DNA of 64,000 nt from the NCBI RefSeq assembly GCF_001702265.1, contig NZ_MAUE01000013.1, positions 1 through 64,000 of the forward strand, in the 5' to 3' direction. The translations under genes and the position numbers were made by a program. The notes beneath the pieces are model-generated. The model was not told the origin of the DNA. It saw only the letters and a program-made list of their open reading frames with translations, and made no database searches. Numbering within the stretch: the first letter of the stretch is position 1; every line of letters begins with the position of its first letter. Positions 17,266 through 26,581 of the stretch are shown in pieces. Source of the stretch: Pseudomonas aylmerensis. Lineage in GTDB: Bacteria; Pseudomonadota; Gammaproteobacteria; Pseudomonadales; Pseudomonadaceae.

Positions 17266-18443
17266 GCCCGCTCGACGTCCAGCAATTGCGCGACAGCACG
17301 CCCGGCTGCCAGTCGGGCATCGTGCATTTCAATCACGCCGGTGCCTCGCTGCCAAGCCAGGCGACCCTCGACGCGATTATCGATCAACTGCACCGCGAAG
17401 CCCGTGATGGCCCCATGGAAGCCGGCGAGCATGGCGCCGTGCTGGTGGAAAAAGCCCGCCGCGCCGCCGCGCAATTGCTCAACGCACCCGCCGCGTCGAT
17501 CGCCTTCGCCAGCAGCGGCTCGACCGCCTGGAGCCTGGCATTCCAGGCACTGGGCCCGTGGCAACCGGGTGATCGCATCCTGGTCGGCCGCCATGAATGG
17601 GGGGGCAACCTCGCCAGCATGGACCTGGCGGTGCAGGCCGGCGCGCGCGTGGAAGTCATCCCTTGCGATGCCTCCGGCGCGGTCTGCCCGCTGGCGCTGG
17701 AGTCGATGATCGATGCGCACGTCAAGCTGATCGACCTGACCTGGCTGCCGGCCAACGGTGGCCTGATCAACCCCGCCGAGGCCATCGGCGCCGTGGCCCG
17801 ACGTCATGGCATTGCCTATTTCATCGACGCCGGCCAAGCCGTCGGCCAGGTGCCGGTGGATGTGCAGGCGCTGCAGTGCGATGTGCTCAAGTCCGCCGGG
17901 CGCAAGCACCTGCGCGGGCCGCGTGGCACCGCGCTGCTGTATGTGCGCCCGGACTTTTTACCGCGCCTGAATCCGGCCCAGCGCGATGTGTTTTCGGCGC
18001 CATGGAGCGCAGACGGTTTCGACCTGCGCAACGACGCCCGGCGCTTTGAAACCAGCGAAGTGTCGTTTGCCTTGTTGGCGGGGCTGGGCAACGCGTTGCA
18101 GGAGATGAATCGACTGGGGCTTGAGCAAGTATGGGAACGGATCGCACACACCAGTGAGCGAATTCGCCAGGCCTTGCGTCAGATGCCGGGTATTTCCTTG
18201 CATGACCTGGGCACTGCGCAATCAGGGCTGATCGCCTTTAACCTGGACGGCTGGGACGCTTTCGAACTCAAGCGCCGCCTGGCCTTGAAGCGCATCAATA
18301 TCGGTGCCAATGGGGTGGCCTACACGCCGTTGGACATGCAGGCGCGCGGGCTGGCCAGCATCGCGCGGATCTCCGTCAGCCCGCTCAACAACGACGATGA
18401 CGTCGCGCAGTTGATGACGGCATTGCAGGCGTTGCGCGACTAG
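17262..18443 (+). CDS. Class V aminotransferase (cysteine desulfurase-like PLP enzyme)
   Basis: This is a 393-residue fold-type I PLP enzyme of the class V group. The PLP-contacting aspartate is D189 in FIDAGQAVGQ and the Schiff-base lysine is probably K215 in SAGRKHLRGPRGTALL. NHAGASLPSQAT near the N-terminus is typical of the isopenicillin-N-epimerase-like branch. It lacks an obvious cysteine-bearing loop that would mark an IscS/SufS desulfurase, so C-S or C-N lyase/transaminase chemistry on an unknown amino acid is more likely. It starts with GTG within the ridA-like stop codon. Confidence 0.85.
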   Translation: MSPLDVQQLRDSTPGCQSGIVHFNHAGASLPSQATLDAIIDQLHREARDGPMEAGEHGAVLVEKARRAAAQLLNAPAASIAFASSGSTAWSLAFQALGPWQPGDRILVGRHEWGGNLASMDLAVQAGARVEVIPCDASGAVCPLALESMIDAHVKLIDLTWLPANGGLINPAEAIGAVARRHGIAYFIDAGQAVGQVPVDVQALQCDVLKSAGRKHLRGPRGTALLYVRPDFLPRLNPAQRDVFSAPWSADGFDLRNDARRFETSEVSFALLAGLGNALQEMNRLGLEQVWERIAHTSERIRQALRQMPGISLHDLGTAQSGLIAFNLDGWDAFELKRRLALKRINIGANGVAYTPLDMQARGLASIARISVSPLNNDDDVAQLMTALQALRD

Positions 18444-18781
18444 ACCTCGACGTCCACCCACAAGCCCTGGCGCGGCGCATCTTCGATCAGCGGCGCCACC
18501 GGCACGGTGTTGTCGGCATTGAGCAGGTCGCCGGGAATCGCCAGGTGCTGCTCCGGGTCTTCGTCGGCTTCGCGCCGGCGTTTTTGCTGCTCCTGCTGGC
18601 GGCGTTGCTCTTCACGCAGCAGAAAGGTCGACTGCTCGGCATCGCCCTTTTTCAGGTCGATCGTGCTTTCGTTGGAGCCCGCTTGTACTGGCACCACGGG
18701 CGGGATATCCGGCTTCTGGCGTACCGGGTCGAGTTGCGAAGTGACCGGCACAACGCTGACGGGCAGCATGGGTGGCAGCAT
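18440..18781 (-). CDS. Conserved hypothetical protein, Gln/Arg-rich
   Basis: This is a 113-residue hydrophilic protein with a Pro/Val-rich N-terminal part (LPPMLPVSVVPVTSQLDPV) and a coiled-coil-like central stretch rich in E, Q and R (FLLREEQRRQQEQQKRRRE, about residues 54-72). No known domain is recognised; it is the type found upstream of rapA in Pseudomonas. Start at ATG 18781, with GGAG 10 nt upstream. It converges on the aminotransferase gene with a 4-bp overlap (CTAG shared by both stops) and diverges from rapA. Confidence 0.7.
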   Translation of the reverse strand: MLPPMLPVSVVPVTSQLDPVRQKPDIPPVVPVQAGSNESTIDLKKGDAEQSTFLLREEQRRQQEQQKRRREADEDPEQHLAIPGDLLNADNTVPVAPLIEDAPRQGLWVDVEV

Positions 18782-19000
18782 AATAGTTATTCTCCTGATC
18801 AACAGGCTGTCGGCGGGCCGCGTGGCGACTTGAGAACGCACTCGCCAAGCTGTGACCCAGTCGACACTCGCAAGTGCCTGCCACCCGTCGATTCGGCTTC
18901 CGGACGCTGCCGCAAACGGAGTAGTTTTTGTCAGAGTCCTTGGGCGTGGGGCCTTGTTCCGTTAAGATAGTCGGCTTTTTCACGGCGGGAGTCAGGCAGC

Positions 19001-21847
19001 ATGGCGCAGCAGTATCAACCGGGGCAACGCTGGATTAGTGACAGCGAAGCAGAGCTGGGGTTAGGCACCGTTCTGGCACAGGACGGCCGCTTGTTGACCG
19101 TGCTCTATCCGGCCACTGGCGACACCCGCCAGTATGCGCTACGGAATGCGCCCCTCACTCGCGTGAGGTTCTCGCCGGGGGACTCCATCACCCATTTCGA
19201 AGGCTGGAAAATGACCGTGCAGGAAGTCGACGACGTCGATGGCCTGCTGGTGTATCACGGCCTCAATGGGCAGAACGAGCAGGTCACCCTGCCGGAAACC
19301 CAACTCTCCAACTTCATCCAGTTCCGCCTGGCCAGCGACCGTCTGTTCGCCGGGCAGATCGACCCGCTGGCCTGGTTCTCGCTGCGTTACCACACCCTGG
19401 AACACACCAGCCGCCAACTGCAGTCTTCGCTGTGGGGCCTGGGCGGCGTGCGTGCGCAACCTATTGCGCACCAACTGCACATCGCCCGTGAAGTCGCTGA
19501 CCGTATCGCGCCGCGGGTATTGCTGGCGGACGAAGTGGGCCTGGGCAAGACCATCGAAGCCGGCCTGGTGATCCATCGCCAGCTGCTCTCGGGTCGCGCC
19601 AACCGGGTGCTGATCCTGGTACCGGAAAACCTCCAGCACCAGTGGCTGGTGGAAATGCGCCGCCGCTTCAACCTGCAGGTTGCGCTGTTCGACGAAGAAC
19701 GTTTCATCGAGAGCGATGCGACCAACCCGTTCGAAGACACCCAGTTGGCGCTGGTCGCCCTGGAGTGGCTGGTGGACGACGAGAAGGCCCAGGACGCGCT
19801 GTTCGCAGCCGGCTGGGACCTGCTGGTCGTCGACGAAGCCCACCACCTGGTGTGGCATGAAGACAAGGCCAGCGCCGAGTACGCGCTGGTCGAGCAACTG
19901 GCCGAGGTCATCCCGGGCGTGCTGCTGCTCACCGCGACCCCGGAACAGCTGGGCCAGGACAGCCACTTCGCGCGTCTGCGCCTGCTCGACCCGAACCGCT
20001 TCCACGACCTGCAGGCCTTCCGCGCCGAGAGCGAGAACTATCGCCCGGTGGCCGAAGCCGTGCAGGAGCTGCTGGATAAAGGCCGCCTGTCGCCTGCCGC
20101 ACACCAGACCATCCAGGGTTTCCTCGGTAACGAAGGTGAAGCGCTGCTGACCGCCGTCAACGATGGCGACACCGAAGCCAGCGCGCGCCTGGTGCGCGAG
20201 CTGCTCGACCGCCATGGCACCGGCCGCGTGCTGTTTCGCAACACCCGCGCCGCTGTGCAAGGCTTCCCGGAGCGCAAGCTGCACGCCTACCCGCTGCCGA
20301 ACCCGGACGAATACCTCGAATTGCCGCTGGGCGAGCACGCCGAGCTGTACCCGGAAGTCAGCTTCCAGTCGCAGCCGGACATCGAAGAAGAAAACCGCTG
20401 GTGGCGCTTCGACCCACGGGTCGAGTGGCTGATCGACCAGCTGAAAATGCTCAAGCGCACCAAGGTCCTGGTGATCTGCGCCCACGCCGAAACCGCGATG
20501 GACCTGGAAGACGCGCTGCGCGTGCGCTCCGGCATCCCGGCCACGGTGTTCCACGAGGGCATGAACATCCTCGAGCGTGACCGTGCCGCCGCCTACTTCG
20601 CTGATGAAGAGTTCGGCGCACAAGTGCTGATCTGCTCGGAAATCGGCAGTGAAGGTCGCAACTTCCAGTTCTCCCACCACCTGGTGCTGTTCGACCTGCC
20701 GTCGCACCCCGACCTGCTGGAACAGCGGATCGGCCGACTGGACCGGATCGGCCAGAAACATGTGATCGAACTGCACGTGCCCTACCTGGAAACCAGCCCG
20801 CAAGAGCGCCTGTTCCAGTGGTACAACGAAGCGCTGAACGCTTTCCTCAACACTTGCCCGACCGGTAACGCCTTGCAGCACCAGTTCGGCCCGCGCCTGC
20901 TGCCGCTGCTGGAAAACGCCGACGATGGCGAATGGCAAGCCTTGATCGACGAGGCCCGTGCCGAGCGCGAGCGCCTGGAGCAGGAACTGCACACCGGTCG
21001 CGACCGTTTGCTGGAGCTCAACTCCGGCGGTGCGGGTGAAGGCGATGCGCTGGTCGAGGCCATCCTCGAACAAGACGACCAGTTCGCCCTGCCGATCTAC
21101 ATGGAAACCCTGTTCGACGCGTTCGGCATCGACAGCGAAGACCATTCGGAAAACGCGCTGATCCTCAAGCCCAGCGAAAAAATGCTCGACGCCAGCTTCC
21201 CCCTGGGCGACGACGAAGGCGTGACCATCACCTACGACCGCAACCAGGCGCTGTCGCGCGAAGACATGCAGTTCATCACCTGGGAACACCCGATGGTGCA
21301 GGGCGGCATGGACCTGGTGCTGTCCGGCTCGATGGGCAACACCGCCGTGGCGCTGATCAAGAACAAGGCGCTCAAGCCTGGCACGGTGTTGCTGGAGCTG
21401 CTCTACGTCAGCGAAGTGGTTGCCCCGCGCTCGCTGCAACTGGGCCGTTACCTGCCGCCGGCCGCCCTGCGCTGCCTGCTGGATGCGAACGGGAATGACC
21501 TGTCCAGCCGCGTGTCGTTTGAAACCCTGAACGACCAGCTGGAAAGCGTGCCACGGGCCAGCGCCAACAAGTTTATCCAGGCCCAGCGCGACCAGCTGAC
21601 GCCGCGGATCAACGCCGGTGAAGAGAAGATCACCCCACGCCACGCCGAGCGTGTGGCCGAAGCCAAGCGCCGCCTGGCTGCAGACACTGACGAAGAGCTG
21701 TCGCGCCTGACGGCGCTGCAAGCGGTCAACCCGACCGTACGCGACAGCGAACTGGTGGCCCTGCGCCAACAACGCGAGCAAGGCCTGGCCATGCTCGACA
21801 AGGCGGCGCTGCGACTGGAAGCGATCCGGGTGTTGGTGGCGGGTTGA
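19001..21847 (+). CDS. rapA: RNA polymerase-associated ATPase RapA
   Basis: This is a SWI2/SNF2-type ATPase that binds RNA polymerase and recycles it after transcription. It has 948 residues, close to the 968 of E. coli. The N-terminal Tudor-like domains ([17 protein letters not shown]...) occupy about residues 1-110. The ATPase has Walker [11 protein letters not shown] (175-184) and DEAH at 278-281. The C-terminal helicase lobe carries the [24 protein letters not shown] and [11 protein letters not shown] motifs. It is a single gene with a terminator immediately after it. Confidence 0.97.
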   Translation: MAQQYQPGQRWISDSEAELGLGTVLAQDGRLLTVLYPATGDTRQYALRNAPLTRVRFSPGDSITHFEGWKMTVQEVDDVDGLLVYHGLNGQNEQVTLPETQLSNFIQFRLASDRLFAGQIDPLAWFSLRYHTLEHTSRQLQSSLWGLGGVRAQPIAHQLHIAREVADRIAPRVLLADEVGLGKTIEAGLVIHRQLLSGRANRVLILVPENLQHQWLVEMRRRFNLQVALFDEERFIESDATNPFEDTQLALVALEWLVDDEKAQDALFAAGWDLLVVDEAHHLVWHEDKASAEYALVEQLAEVIPGVLLLTATPEQLGQDSHFARLRLLDPNRFHDLQAFRAESENYRPVAEAVQELLDKGRLSPAAHQTIQGFLGNEGEALLTAVNDGDTEASARLVRELLDRHGTGRVLFRNTRAAVQGFPERKLHAYPLPNPDEYLELPLGEHAELYPEVSFQSQPDIEEENRWWRFDPRVEWLIDQLKMLKRTKVLVICAHAETAMDLEDALRVRSGIPATVFHEGMNILERDRAAAYFADEEFGAQVLICSEIGSEGRNFQFSHHLVLFDLPSHPDLLEQRIGRLDRIGQKHVIELHVPYLETSPQERLFQWYNEALNAFLNTCPTGNALQHQFGPRLLPLLENADDGEWQALIDEARAERERLEQELHTGRDRLLELNSGGAGEGDALVEAILEQDDQFALPIYMETLFDAFGIDSEDHSENALILKPSEKMLDASFPLGDDEGVTITYDRNQALSREDMQFITWEHPMVQGGMDLVLSGSMGNTAVALIKNKALKPGTVLLELLYVSEVVAPRSLQLGRYLPPAALRCLLDANGNDLSSRVSFETLNDQLESVPRASANKFIQAQRDQLTPRINAGEEKITPRHAERVAEAKRRLAADTDEELSRLTALQAVNPTVRDSELVALRQQREQGLAMLDKAALRLEAIRVLVAG

Positions 21848-21866
21848 TGACCGCCCTGCTCCGCTG

Positions 21867-21898
21867 AAAAAAGGCCCGCGCAATGCGGGCCTTTTTTA
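21867..21898 (+). terminator. Rho-independent terminator after rapA
   Basis: AAAAAAGGCCCGC pairs with GCGGGCCTTTTTT across a GCAAT loop, 20 bp after the rapA stop. Confidence 0.95.
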
Positions 21899-21931
21899 TT
21901 CACTTGGAGCAAATCGGAGCCTGTAATTGCC

Positions 21932-21999
21932 TCTTCGCGAGCAAGCCCGCTCCCACAGTTGGAATGTTTCAACTGGGGGAGCGGGCTTGCTCGCGAAGG
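21932..21999. repeat. REPIN between rapA and the MFS gene
   Basis: The arms TTCGCGAGCAAGCCCGCTCC and GGAGCGGGCTTGCTCGCGAA are almost perfect inverted copies, with an additional inner AACTGG/CCAGTT-like pairing. It lies just after the end of the minus-strand MFS gene, between two convergent genes. Confidence 0.9.
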
Positions 22000-22012
22000 G
22001 GTCACCTCGGTC

Positions 22013-23359
22013 TCAAGCCGTCGCCGCCGAAGCCGGCACCTCCACCGCCCCCAACCCATCTTTCATCCGCTGGGCATCACGCACAAAACTGCGCGAGGCC
22101 TGGAACAGAAACAGCATGGTCAGGAACAGCGCCACCGGGATCAAGTACATGGCGTCATGCAAGCCCACGGCTTTATACGCTTCGGTCATCTGCGCAGCCC
22201 CATCGGCATACATCGCCGAATGGGCAAAGTGATCGGACAGACCGCCCACCACAATTGGCCCCATGCCACCGCCCAGCAGGTACAGCCCGGCAAAGAACAA
22301 CGCCATCGCCGTCGCCCGCAGGCGCGGCTCGACCACGTCCTGGATCGCCGTGTACACGCAGGTGTAGAAGTTATAAGCAAACAACCAGCCGACACTGAAC
22401 AGCGCCACGAACACGCCGATCTCGATCCGCCCCGCGTGCAAGGCCCAGGCAGTGGTGACGGTGGAGATGATCAGGCTGAACGCGGCAAACAACAGACGGC
22501 CATTGGCGACGCGCTGATGAATCTTGTCGGCAATCCAGCCACCCAGGGTCAGGCCGATCAAACCGGTGATACCGACGATCACCCCGGTGGCGACCGCCGC
22601 CTCCTGCAACGGCATCAGGAAATAGCGTTGCAGCATCGGCACCAGAAACGAGTTGCAGGCATAGGTGGCGAAGTTGAAGCACAGCCCGGCCAGCACCAGC
22701 CAGAGGAAAGTCGGTACTGCCAGCACGCGGCGAATCGGGCGGTCGACGCGCTCCTGGGAGACCTGCACGGTTTCGGCCGCGCCGCGCTTGGGCTCCTTGA
22801 TATAGAACATGAACACCGCAAGGATCAGACCCGGCACGGCGGCAATAAAGAACGGCGCGCGCCAGCTGTCGAACGCCTTGACCATCGCGCCAATGGTGAA
22901 GAACGCCAGCAACAGCCCCAACGGCAGGCCGAGCATGAAAATCCCCATGGCCCGCGCGCGGCGGTGTGCCGGGAACAGGTCGCCAATCAGCGAGTTGGCC
23001 GCCGGCGCATAGCTGGCTTCGCCGATACCAATGCCCATGCGCACCAGCAGGAACGTCCAGAAGCTGCCAACCATGCCGTTGACCGCCGTCAGCCCGCTCC
23101 AGGCGAACAGGCCCCAGCCCATCAGTTTGCTGCGCGAGCCGGTGTCGGCGAGTCGCCCGAGCGGCAGGCCGGCAATGGCGTAGACGATGGTGAAGGCGGT
23201 GCCGATGATGCCGAGCTGGAAGTCGCTCAGGTGCCATTCCATACGGATCGGCTCGATGATGATCGCCGGAATGGTACGGTCGAAAAAATTGAACAGGTTG
23301 GCCAGGAACAGCAGGAACAGAATGCGCCAGGCATTCGCCGCTTGGGTCGAGTTCTGCAT
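22013..23359 (-). CDS. MFS transporter, spinster-like
   Basis: This is a 448-residue inner-membrane permease with about 12 hydrophobic segments. The N-terminal FLANLFNFFDRTIPAIIIEPI (first helix with the FxDR motif) and GLPLGRLADTGSRSKLMG loop are typical of the spinster-like branch of the MFS. The substrate is not predictable from sequence. It is a lone gene with the start region on the divergent side to the Cys-cluster gene. An AAnAAnAA motif (AACAATAA) lies just ahead of its start, so it may be a catabolite-repressed importer. Confidence 0.82.
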   Translation of the reverse strand: MQNSTQAANAWRILFLLFLANLFNFFDRTIPAIIIEPIRMEWHLSDFQLGIIGTAFTIVYAIAGLPLGRLADTGSRSKLMGWGLFAWSGLTAVNGMVGSFWTFLLVRMGIGIGEASYAPAANSLIGDLFPAHRRARAMGIFMLGLPLGLLLAFFTIGAMVKAFDSWRAPFFIAAVPGLILAVFMFYIKEPKRGAAETVQVSQERVDRPIRRVLAVPTFLWLVLAGLCFNFATYACNSFLVPMLQRYFLMPLQEAAVATGVIVGITGLIGLTLGGWIADKIHQRVANGRLLFAAFSLIISTVTTAWALHAGRIEIGVFVALFSVGWLFAYNFYTCVYTAIQDVVEPRLRATAMALFFAGLYLLGGGMGPIVVGGLSDHFAHSAMYADGAAQMTEAYKAVGLHDAMYLIPVALFLTMLFLFQASRSFVRDAQRMKDGLGAVEVPASAATA

Positions 23360-23372
23360 GGGTCCGTCTCTT

Positions 23373-23380
23373 TTATTGTT
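23373..23380 (-). promoter_or_regulatory. Candidate Hfq/Crc motif upstream of the MFS gene
   Basis: On the minus strand AACAATAA, an exact AAnAAnAA match, ends 13 nt before the MFS start codon and lies just before the AGAGACGG ribosome-site region. Confidence 0.45.
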
Positions 23381-23609
23381 ATGAGAGCTGCGATGCCCGA
23401 TGCATCCTGCCCGGTACCTGCAACATAGTCAGACGGGCAAGGCTTGTCTGTAATGATTCGTAAAGCTGATAGGGCATGATTTCACCCGGCGCCACGGGAC
23501 TTGGCCTACAAAAATATAAGTGAGTGCCCCCCTTCCCAACGGCCTTGGCACGGATAGAATGGCGAGCCTTCCGTAGCATCCCCCTTACTCTCTTTTATCG
23601 AAGACGCCC

Positions 23610-23975
23610 ATGTCCGAAGCCAGTCCGTGTCTGAATTGCGGTGCCTGCTGTTCACACTTCCGTGTGTCTTTCTTTTGGGGAGAGTGCGCCTCATCGGGGG
23701 GCACCGTACCCGATGAGCTGGTGGTGCAGATCAACCCCACCCGCGTGGCGATGATCGGTACCGACCAGAAGCCCGCGCGCTGCTGCAGCCTTGAAGGGGA
23801 AGTGGGCAAAGGCACCAGCTGCTCAATTTATGCACAGCGCTCGAGTGTGTGCCGCGAGTTCGACTCCTCCTGGAGCCAGGGCGTGCAGAACGTCGATTGC
23901 GACGCCGCCCGCGCCGCGTTCGGCCTGGCGCCGCTGCCAGCCCCGTTCGAGCTGGACCTGCCCATCAGCGCTTAG
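23610..23975 (+). CDS. YkgJ-family cysteine cluster protein
   Basis: This is a 121-residue protein with the CxxCxxCC cluster at its N-terminus (C7, C10, C13, C14) and further cysteines downstream, as in the YkgJ (CxxCxxCC) family, thought to bind zinc or an Fe-S cluster. It is cytoplasmic, with no signal sequence. It lies upstream of the nbdA-like gene on the same strand with a 123-bp gap containing a separate promoter, so co-transcription is uncertain. The biochemical role of the family is not well established. Confidence 0.85.
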   Translation: MSEASPCLNCGACCSHFRVSFFWGECASSGGTVPDELVVQINPTRVAMIGTDQKPARCCSLEGEVGKGTSCSIYAQRSSVCREFDSSWSQGVQNVDCDAARAAFGLAPLPAPFELDLPISA

Positions 23976-24051
23976 CATTAAACGCTATGTAGAGCATGCC
24001 AAAATGGTTGAGAGCAAAGTGCCATTAGCGCTGACGAATCCCGGGAGGCTT

Positions 24052-24058
24052 CTATACT
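24052..24058 (+). promoter_or_regulatory. Candidate RpoS-type -10 element upstream of the nbdA-like gene
   Basis: CTATACT at 24052-24058 matches the extended -10 element favoured by sigma-S (CTATACT). It is 40 bp before the translation start. No good -35 is needed for such promoters. The inference is from pattern only. Confidence 0.5.
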
Positions 24059-24098
24059 CGACTTCATAGGTCATCGCCTCAGGCAGTGACGTGACTCT

Positions 24099-26378
24099 AT
24101 GACGGGACATGCTATGGAATGGCTGGGTCTGCATTTTTTTACCGACCTCCCAGAAAGCGGGCACTTATTACTCAATTGCAGTCATAACCCGTTTCTGGTG
24201 CTGCTGGCCTACCTGGTCGCTTGTGCGGCCGGGTTCGGCACGCTGGACATGGCTGAGCGTGTCGGCCATGTCGAGGACCCCACCGCAAGGCGCCATTGGC
24301 GCTGGCTCGGCGCCGGTTGCCTGGCCGGCGGGATCTGGTCGACCCACTTCATCAGCATGCTGGCCTTCCAGGCGCCCATCGCCATCCATTACGAATTGAT
24401 CATGACGTTCGCCTCGCTGCTGATCGCCCTGGTTGCCTCGTTGTTCGCCATGCAGACCCTCAGTCACGCCCATCTGCGCCTGCATCAGTACCTGCTGGCA
24501 TCGGTGTGGATGGGCCTGGGTATCGCGCTGATGCACTACGTGGGCATGTCAGCCATGCGCTCCCAGGCCCAGGCGTATTTCGAGTCGGGGTTGTTCCTGG
24601 CCTCGGTCGCGATTGCCATCGGCGCCAGCTTCGCCGCGCTGTTGCTGTCGAGCTACCTGCGCAACGGCGCCGGCGTGTTTCACCAATTGCTCAAATATGC
24701 CGCCAGCCTGGTGCTGGGCGCCGGGATCATCAGCATGCACTTTACCGGCATGGCCGCCCTGCGCTTGATGGTGCCTGCCGGGGCGGACCTGTCCTTGCCG
24801 CAGGACAACAACCCGATCCAGCTCGGTTTGTCGGTGGCCGTGATCACCCTGCTGGTGATCGGCAGCAGCATCAGCGCCGCCCTCGCCGACAAGAAGCTGC
24901 AGCACAAGGAACGTGACCTGCGCCGGGTCAACGCGCTGCTCAGCGAACTCGACCAGGCCCGCGCCTCGCTGCAGCAAGTAGCCCACTACGATGCACTCAC
25001 CAGCCTGCTGAATCGCCGTGGTTTCAACCAGATCTTTGCAGAGAAACTCGCGGAAAAAACCGCTTCACAGGGGATGATGGCGGTGATCTTCCTCGATATC
25101 GACCATTTCAAGCGCATCAATGACAGCCTCGGGCATGATGCGGGCGACCAGCTGCTCACCGTGCTCGCCGGGCACATCAAGGGCTCGGTGCGCAGCCACG
25201 CTGACGTGGTCGCGCGTTTTGGCGGCGATGAGTTCTGCATCCTCATCAGCATTCACAACCGCGACGAGGCTCGGCACCTGGCCCAGCGCATCATGCAGAA
25301 GATGAAAGAACCCATCGAACTGGCCGGCCGGCGCATGGTGATGACCACCAGCATCGGCATCAGCCTGTTTCCCGATGACGGCCTGACCTGCGAAGAGTTG
25401 CTGAAAACCGCAGACCTGGCGCTGTACCAGTCCAAGGACACCGGGCGTAACAGCCTCAACTTCTTCAGCTCCAACCTGAAAACCCGCGCCTTCCTCGAAT
25501 TGCAACTGGAGGAAGAACTGCGCGGTGCCCTGCGCACCCGCAATCAATTGGTGTTGTTCTACCAACCGATCTTCGACATGAAGCTGGGCAAAGTCACGCG
25601 CCTCGAGGCCCTGGTACGCTGGCAACACCCGCAGCACGGCTTGCTGGCCCCGGATCGGTTTATCGGCATCGCCGAAAACAACGGGTTGATTGCCGAATTG
25701 GACCACTGGGTACTGCGCCAGGCCTGTCATGACCTGAGCCTGTTGTCCGACAGGGGTTACACCGAACTGACCATGTCCGTGAACTGCTCCGCGTTGAACC
25801 TGGCCCGCGACGAACTGGCGGACGAGATCGAAGACGCGCTGCGTTTCAGCGGGATCGCCGCCAATCGCCTGGAACTGGAAGTCACCGAAAACGCGTTGAT
25901 GGGCAACATCAGCAGCACGCTGGCACTGCTGCGGCAGATCCGCGCGCTGGGGGTGTCGCTGGCCATCGACGACTTCGGCACCGGCTATTCATCGCTTGCC
26001 TACCTCAAGCGCCTGCCGCTCAACACCTTGAAGATCGACCGCTCGTTCATCCAGGACATTCCCAAGTCCACCGCCGATATCGAGATCGTCCAGGCGATTG
26101 TCGGCATGGCCCACACCCTGCACCTGCAGGTGGTGACCGAAGGTGTGGAAACCCAGGCCCAGTTCGAGCTGTTGCTCAAGCATGGCTGTGATTTCGTCCA
26201 GGGCTACCTGTTGAGCCCGGCGGTGCCTGCCAGCGACATCATCGGCGTGATCCAGGGCATCGACATCCGTAACCCGCTCTACCCTTACAGCGTGGCAGGC
26301 ACCCAGGAAAAACCGCCAGCGAAAGAGCCCTCCACCGGGCGCCCAAGGTCGACTTCCATCGTCAGGCCAATTCGCTGA
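24099..26378 (+). CDS. nbdA: MHYT-GGDEF-EAL protein, NbdA-like c-di-GMP enzyme
   Basis: This is a 759-residue bifunctional c-di-GMP enzyme. The N-terminal seven-helix MHYT sensor domain (about residues 30-250) shows its repeated metal-binding motifs (THFISML, MHYVGMSAMR, MHFTGMAALR). A GGDEF domain with intact FGGDEF (375-379) and an EAL domain (EAL at 503-505; NCSALNLA, TENAL, DDFGTGYSS, KIDRSF, EGVET all present) follow. The I-site RxxD is not conserved: SHAD occupies it. A second ATG five codons in (24114) is an alternative start. Order with rapA matches the P. aeruginosa nbdA locus; the known role there is NO-induced biofilm dispersal. Confidence 0.9.
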   Translation: MTGHAMEWLGLHFFTDLPESGHLLLNCSHNPFLVLLAYLVACAAGFGTLDMAERVGHVEDPTARRHWRWLGAGCLAGGIWSTHFISMLAFQAPIAIHYELIMTFASLLIALVASLFAMQTLSHAHLRLHQYLLASVWMGLGIALMHYVGMSAMRSQAQAYFESGLFLASVAIAIGASFAALLLSSYLRNGAGVFHQLLKYAASLVLGAGIISMHFTGMAALRLMVPAGADLSLPQDNNPIQLGLSVAVITLLVIGSSISAALADKKLQHKERDLRRVNALLSELDQARASLQQVAHYDALTSLLNRRGFNQIFAEKLAEKTASQGMMAVIFLDIDHFKRINDSLGHDAGDQLLTVLAGHIKGSVRSHADVVARFGGDEFCILISIHNRDEARHLAQRIMQKMKEPIELAGRRMVMTTSIGISLFPDDGLTCEELLKTADLALYQSKDTGRNSLNFFSSNLKTRAFLELQLEEELRGALRTRNQLVLFYQPIFDMKLGKVTRLEALVRWQHPQHGLLAPDRFIGIAENNGLIAELDHWVLRQACHDLSLLSDRGYTELTMSVNCSALNLARDELADEIEDALRFSGIAANRLELEVTENALMGNISSTLALLRQIRALGVSLAIDDFGTGYSSLAYLKRLPLNTLKIDRSFIQDIPKSTADIEIVQAIVGMAHTLHLQVVTEGVETQAQFELLLKHGCDFVQGYLLSPAVPASDIIGVIQGIDIRNPLYPYSVAGTQEKPPAKEPSTGRPRSTSIVRPIR

Positions 26379-26411
26379 CGCCTAAACTTTGGCATTTCGC
26401 CATCATTTGCC

Positions 26412-26438
26412 TAAAGAACGCCGACAAACGGCCGATTC
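26412..26438 (+). promoter_or_regulatory. Candidate sigma-28 (FliA) promoter for the tubulin-like gene
   Basis: TAAAGAAC (26412-26419), then exactly 11 bp, then GCCGATTC (26431-26438) closely follows the flagellar sigma-28 consensus TAAAGTTT-N11-GCCGATAA (five plus six matched bases of 8 + 8). It points toward the 725-residue gene, whose start is about 140 bp downstream. No competing strong sigma-70 promoter is obvious in the 200-bp gap. Confidence 0.55.
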
Positions 26439-26581
26439 ATCAGAGTCCGGCCAGGTTTTGCCTGAGCATACAGGGTCAAACCCGATCGTTCCGGACAAGG
26501 ACGCACTGTAAAGTCGCGAACTCCCATTCCGTGATGGCCCTTTGATTCTTTCCAGCCATCCGCCCAGGCACTTGGCGCACA

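Noticed and set aside
17262..18443. IscS/SufS cysteine desulfurase
   Set aside because: It shares the class V fold, but no catalytic cysteine loop is apparent and there are no isc/suf genes nearby, so I kept a general class V call.
19139..21883. Minus-strand frame of 914 codons opposite rapA
   Set aside because: It mirrors the whole rapA gene, which has Walker A, DEAH and helicase motifs. The antisense product is low-complexity (Gln/Val/Arg-rich) with no domain. It also runs through the rapA terminator.
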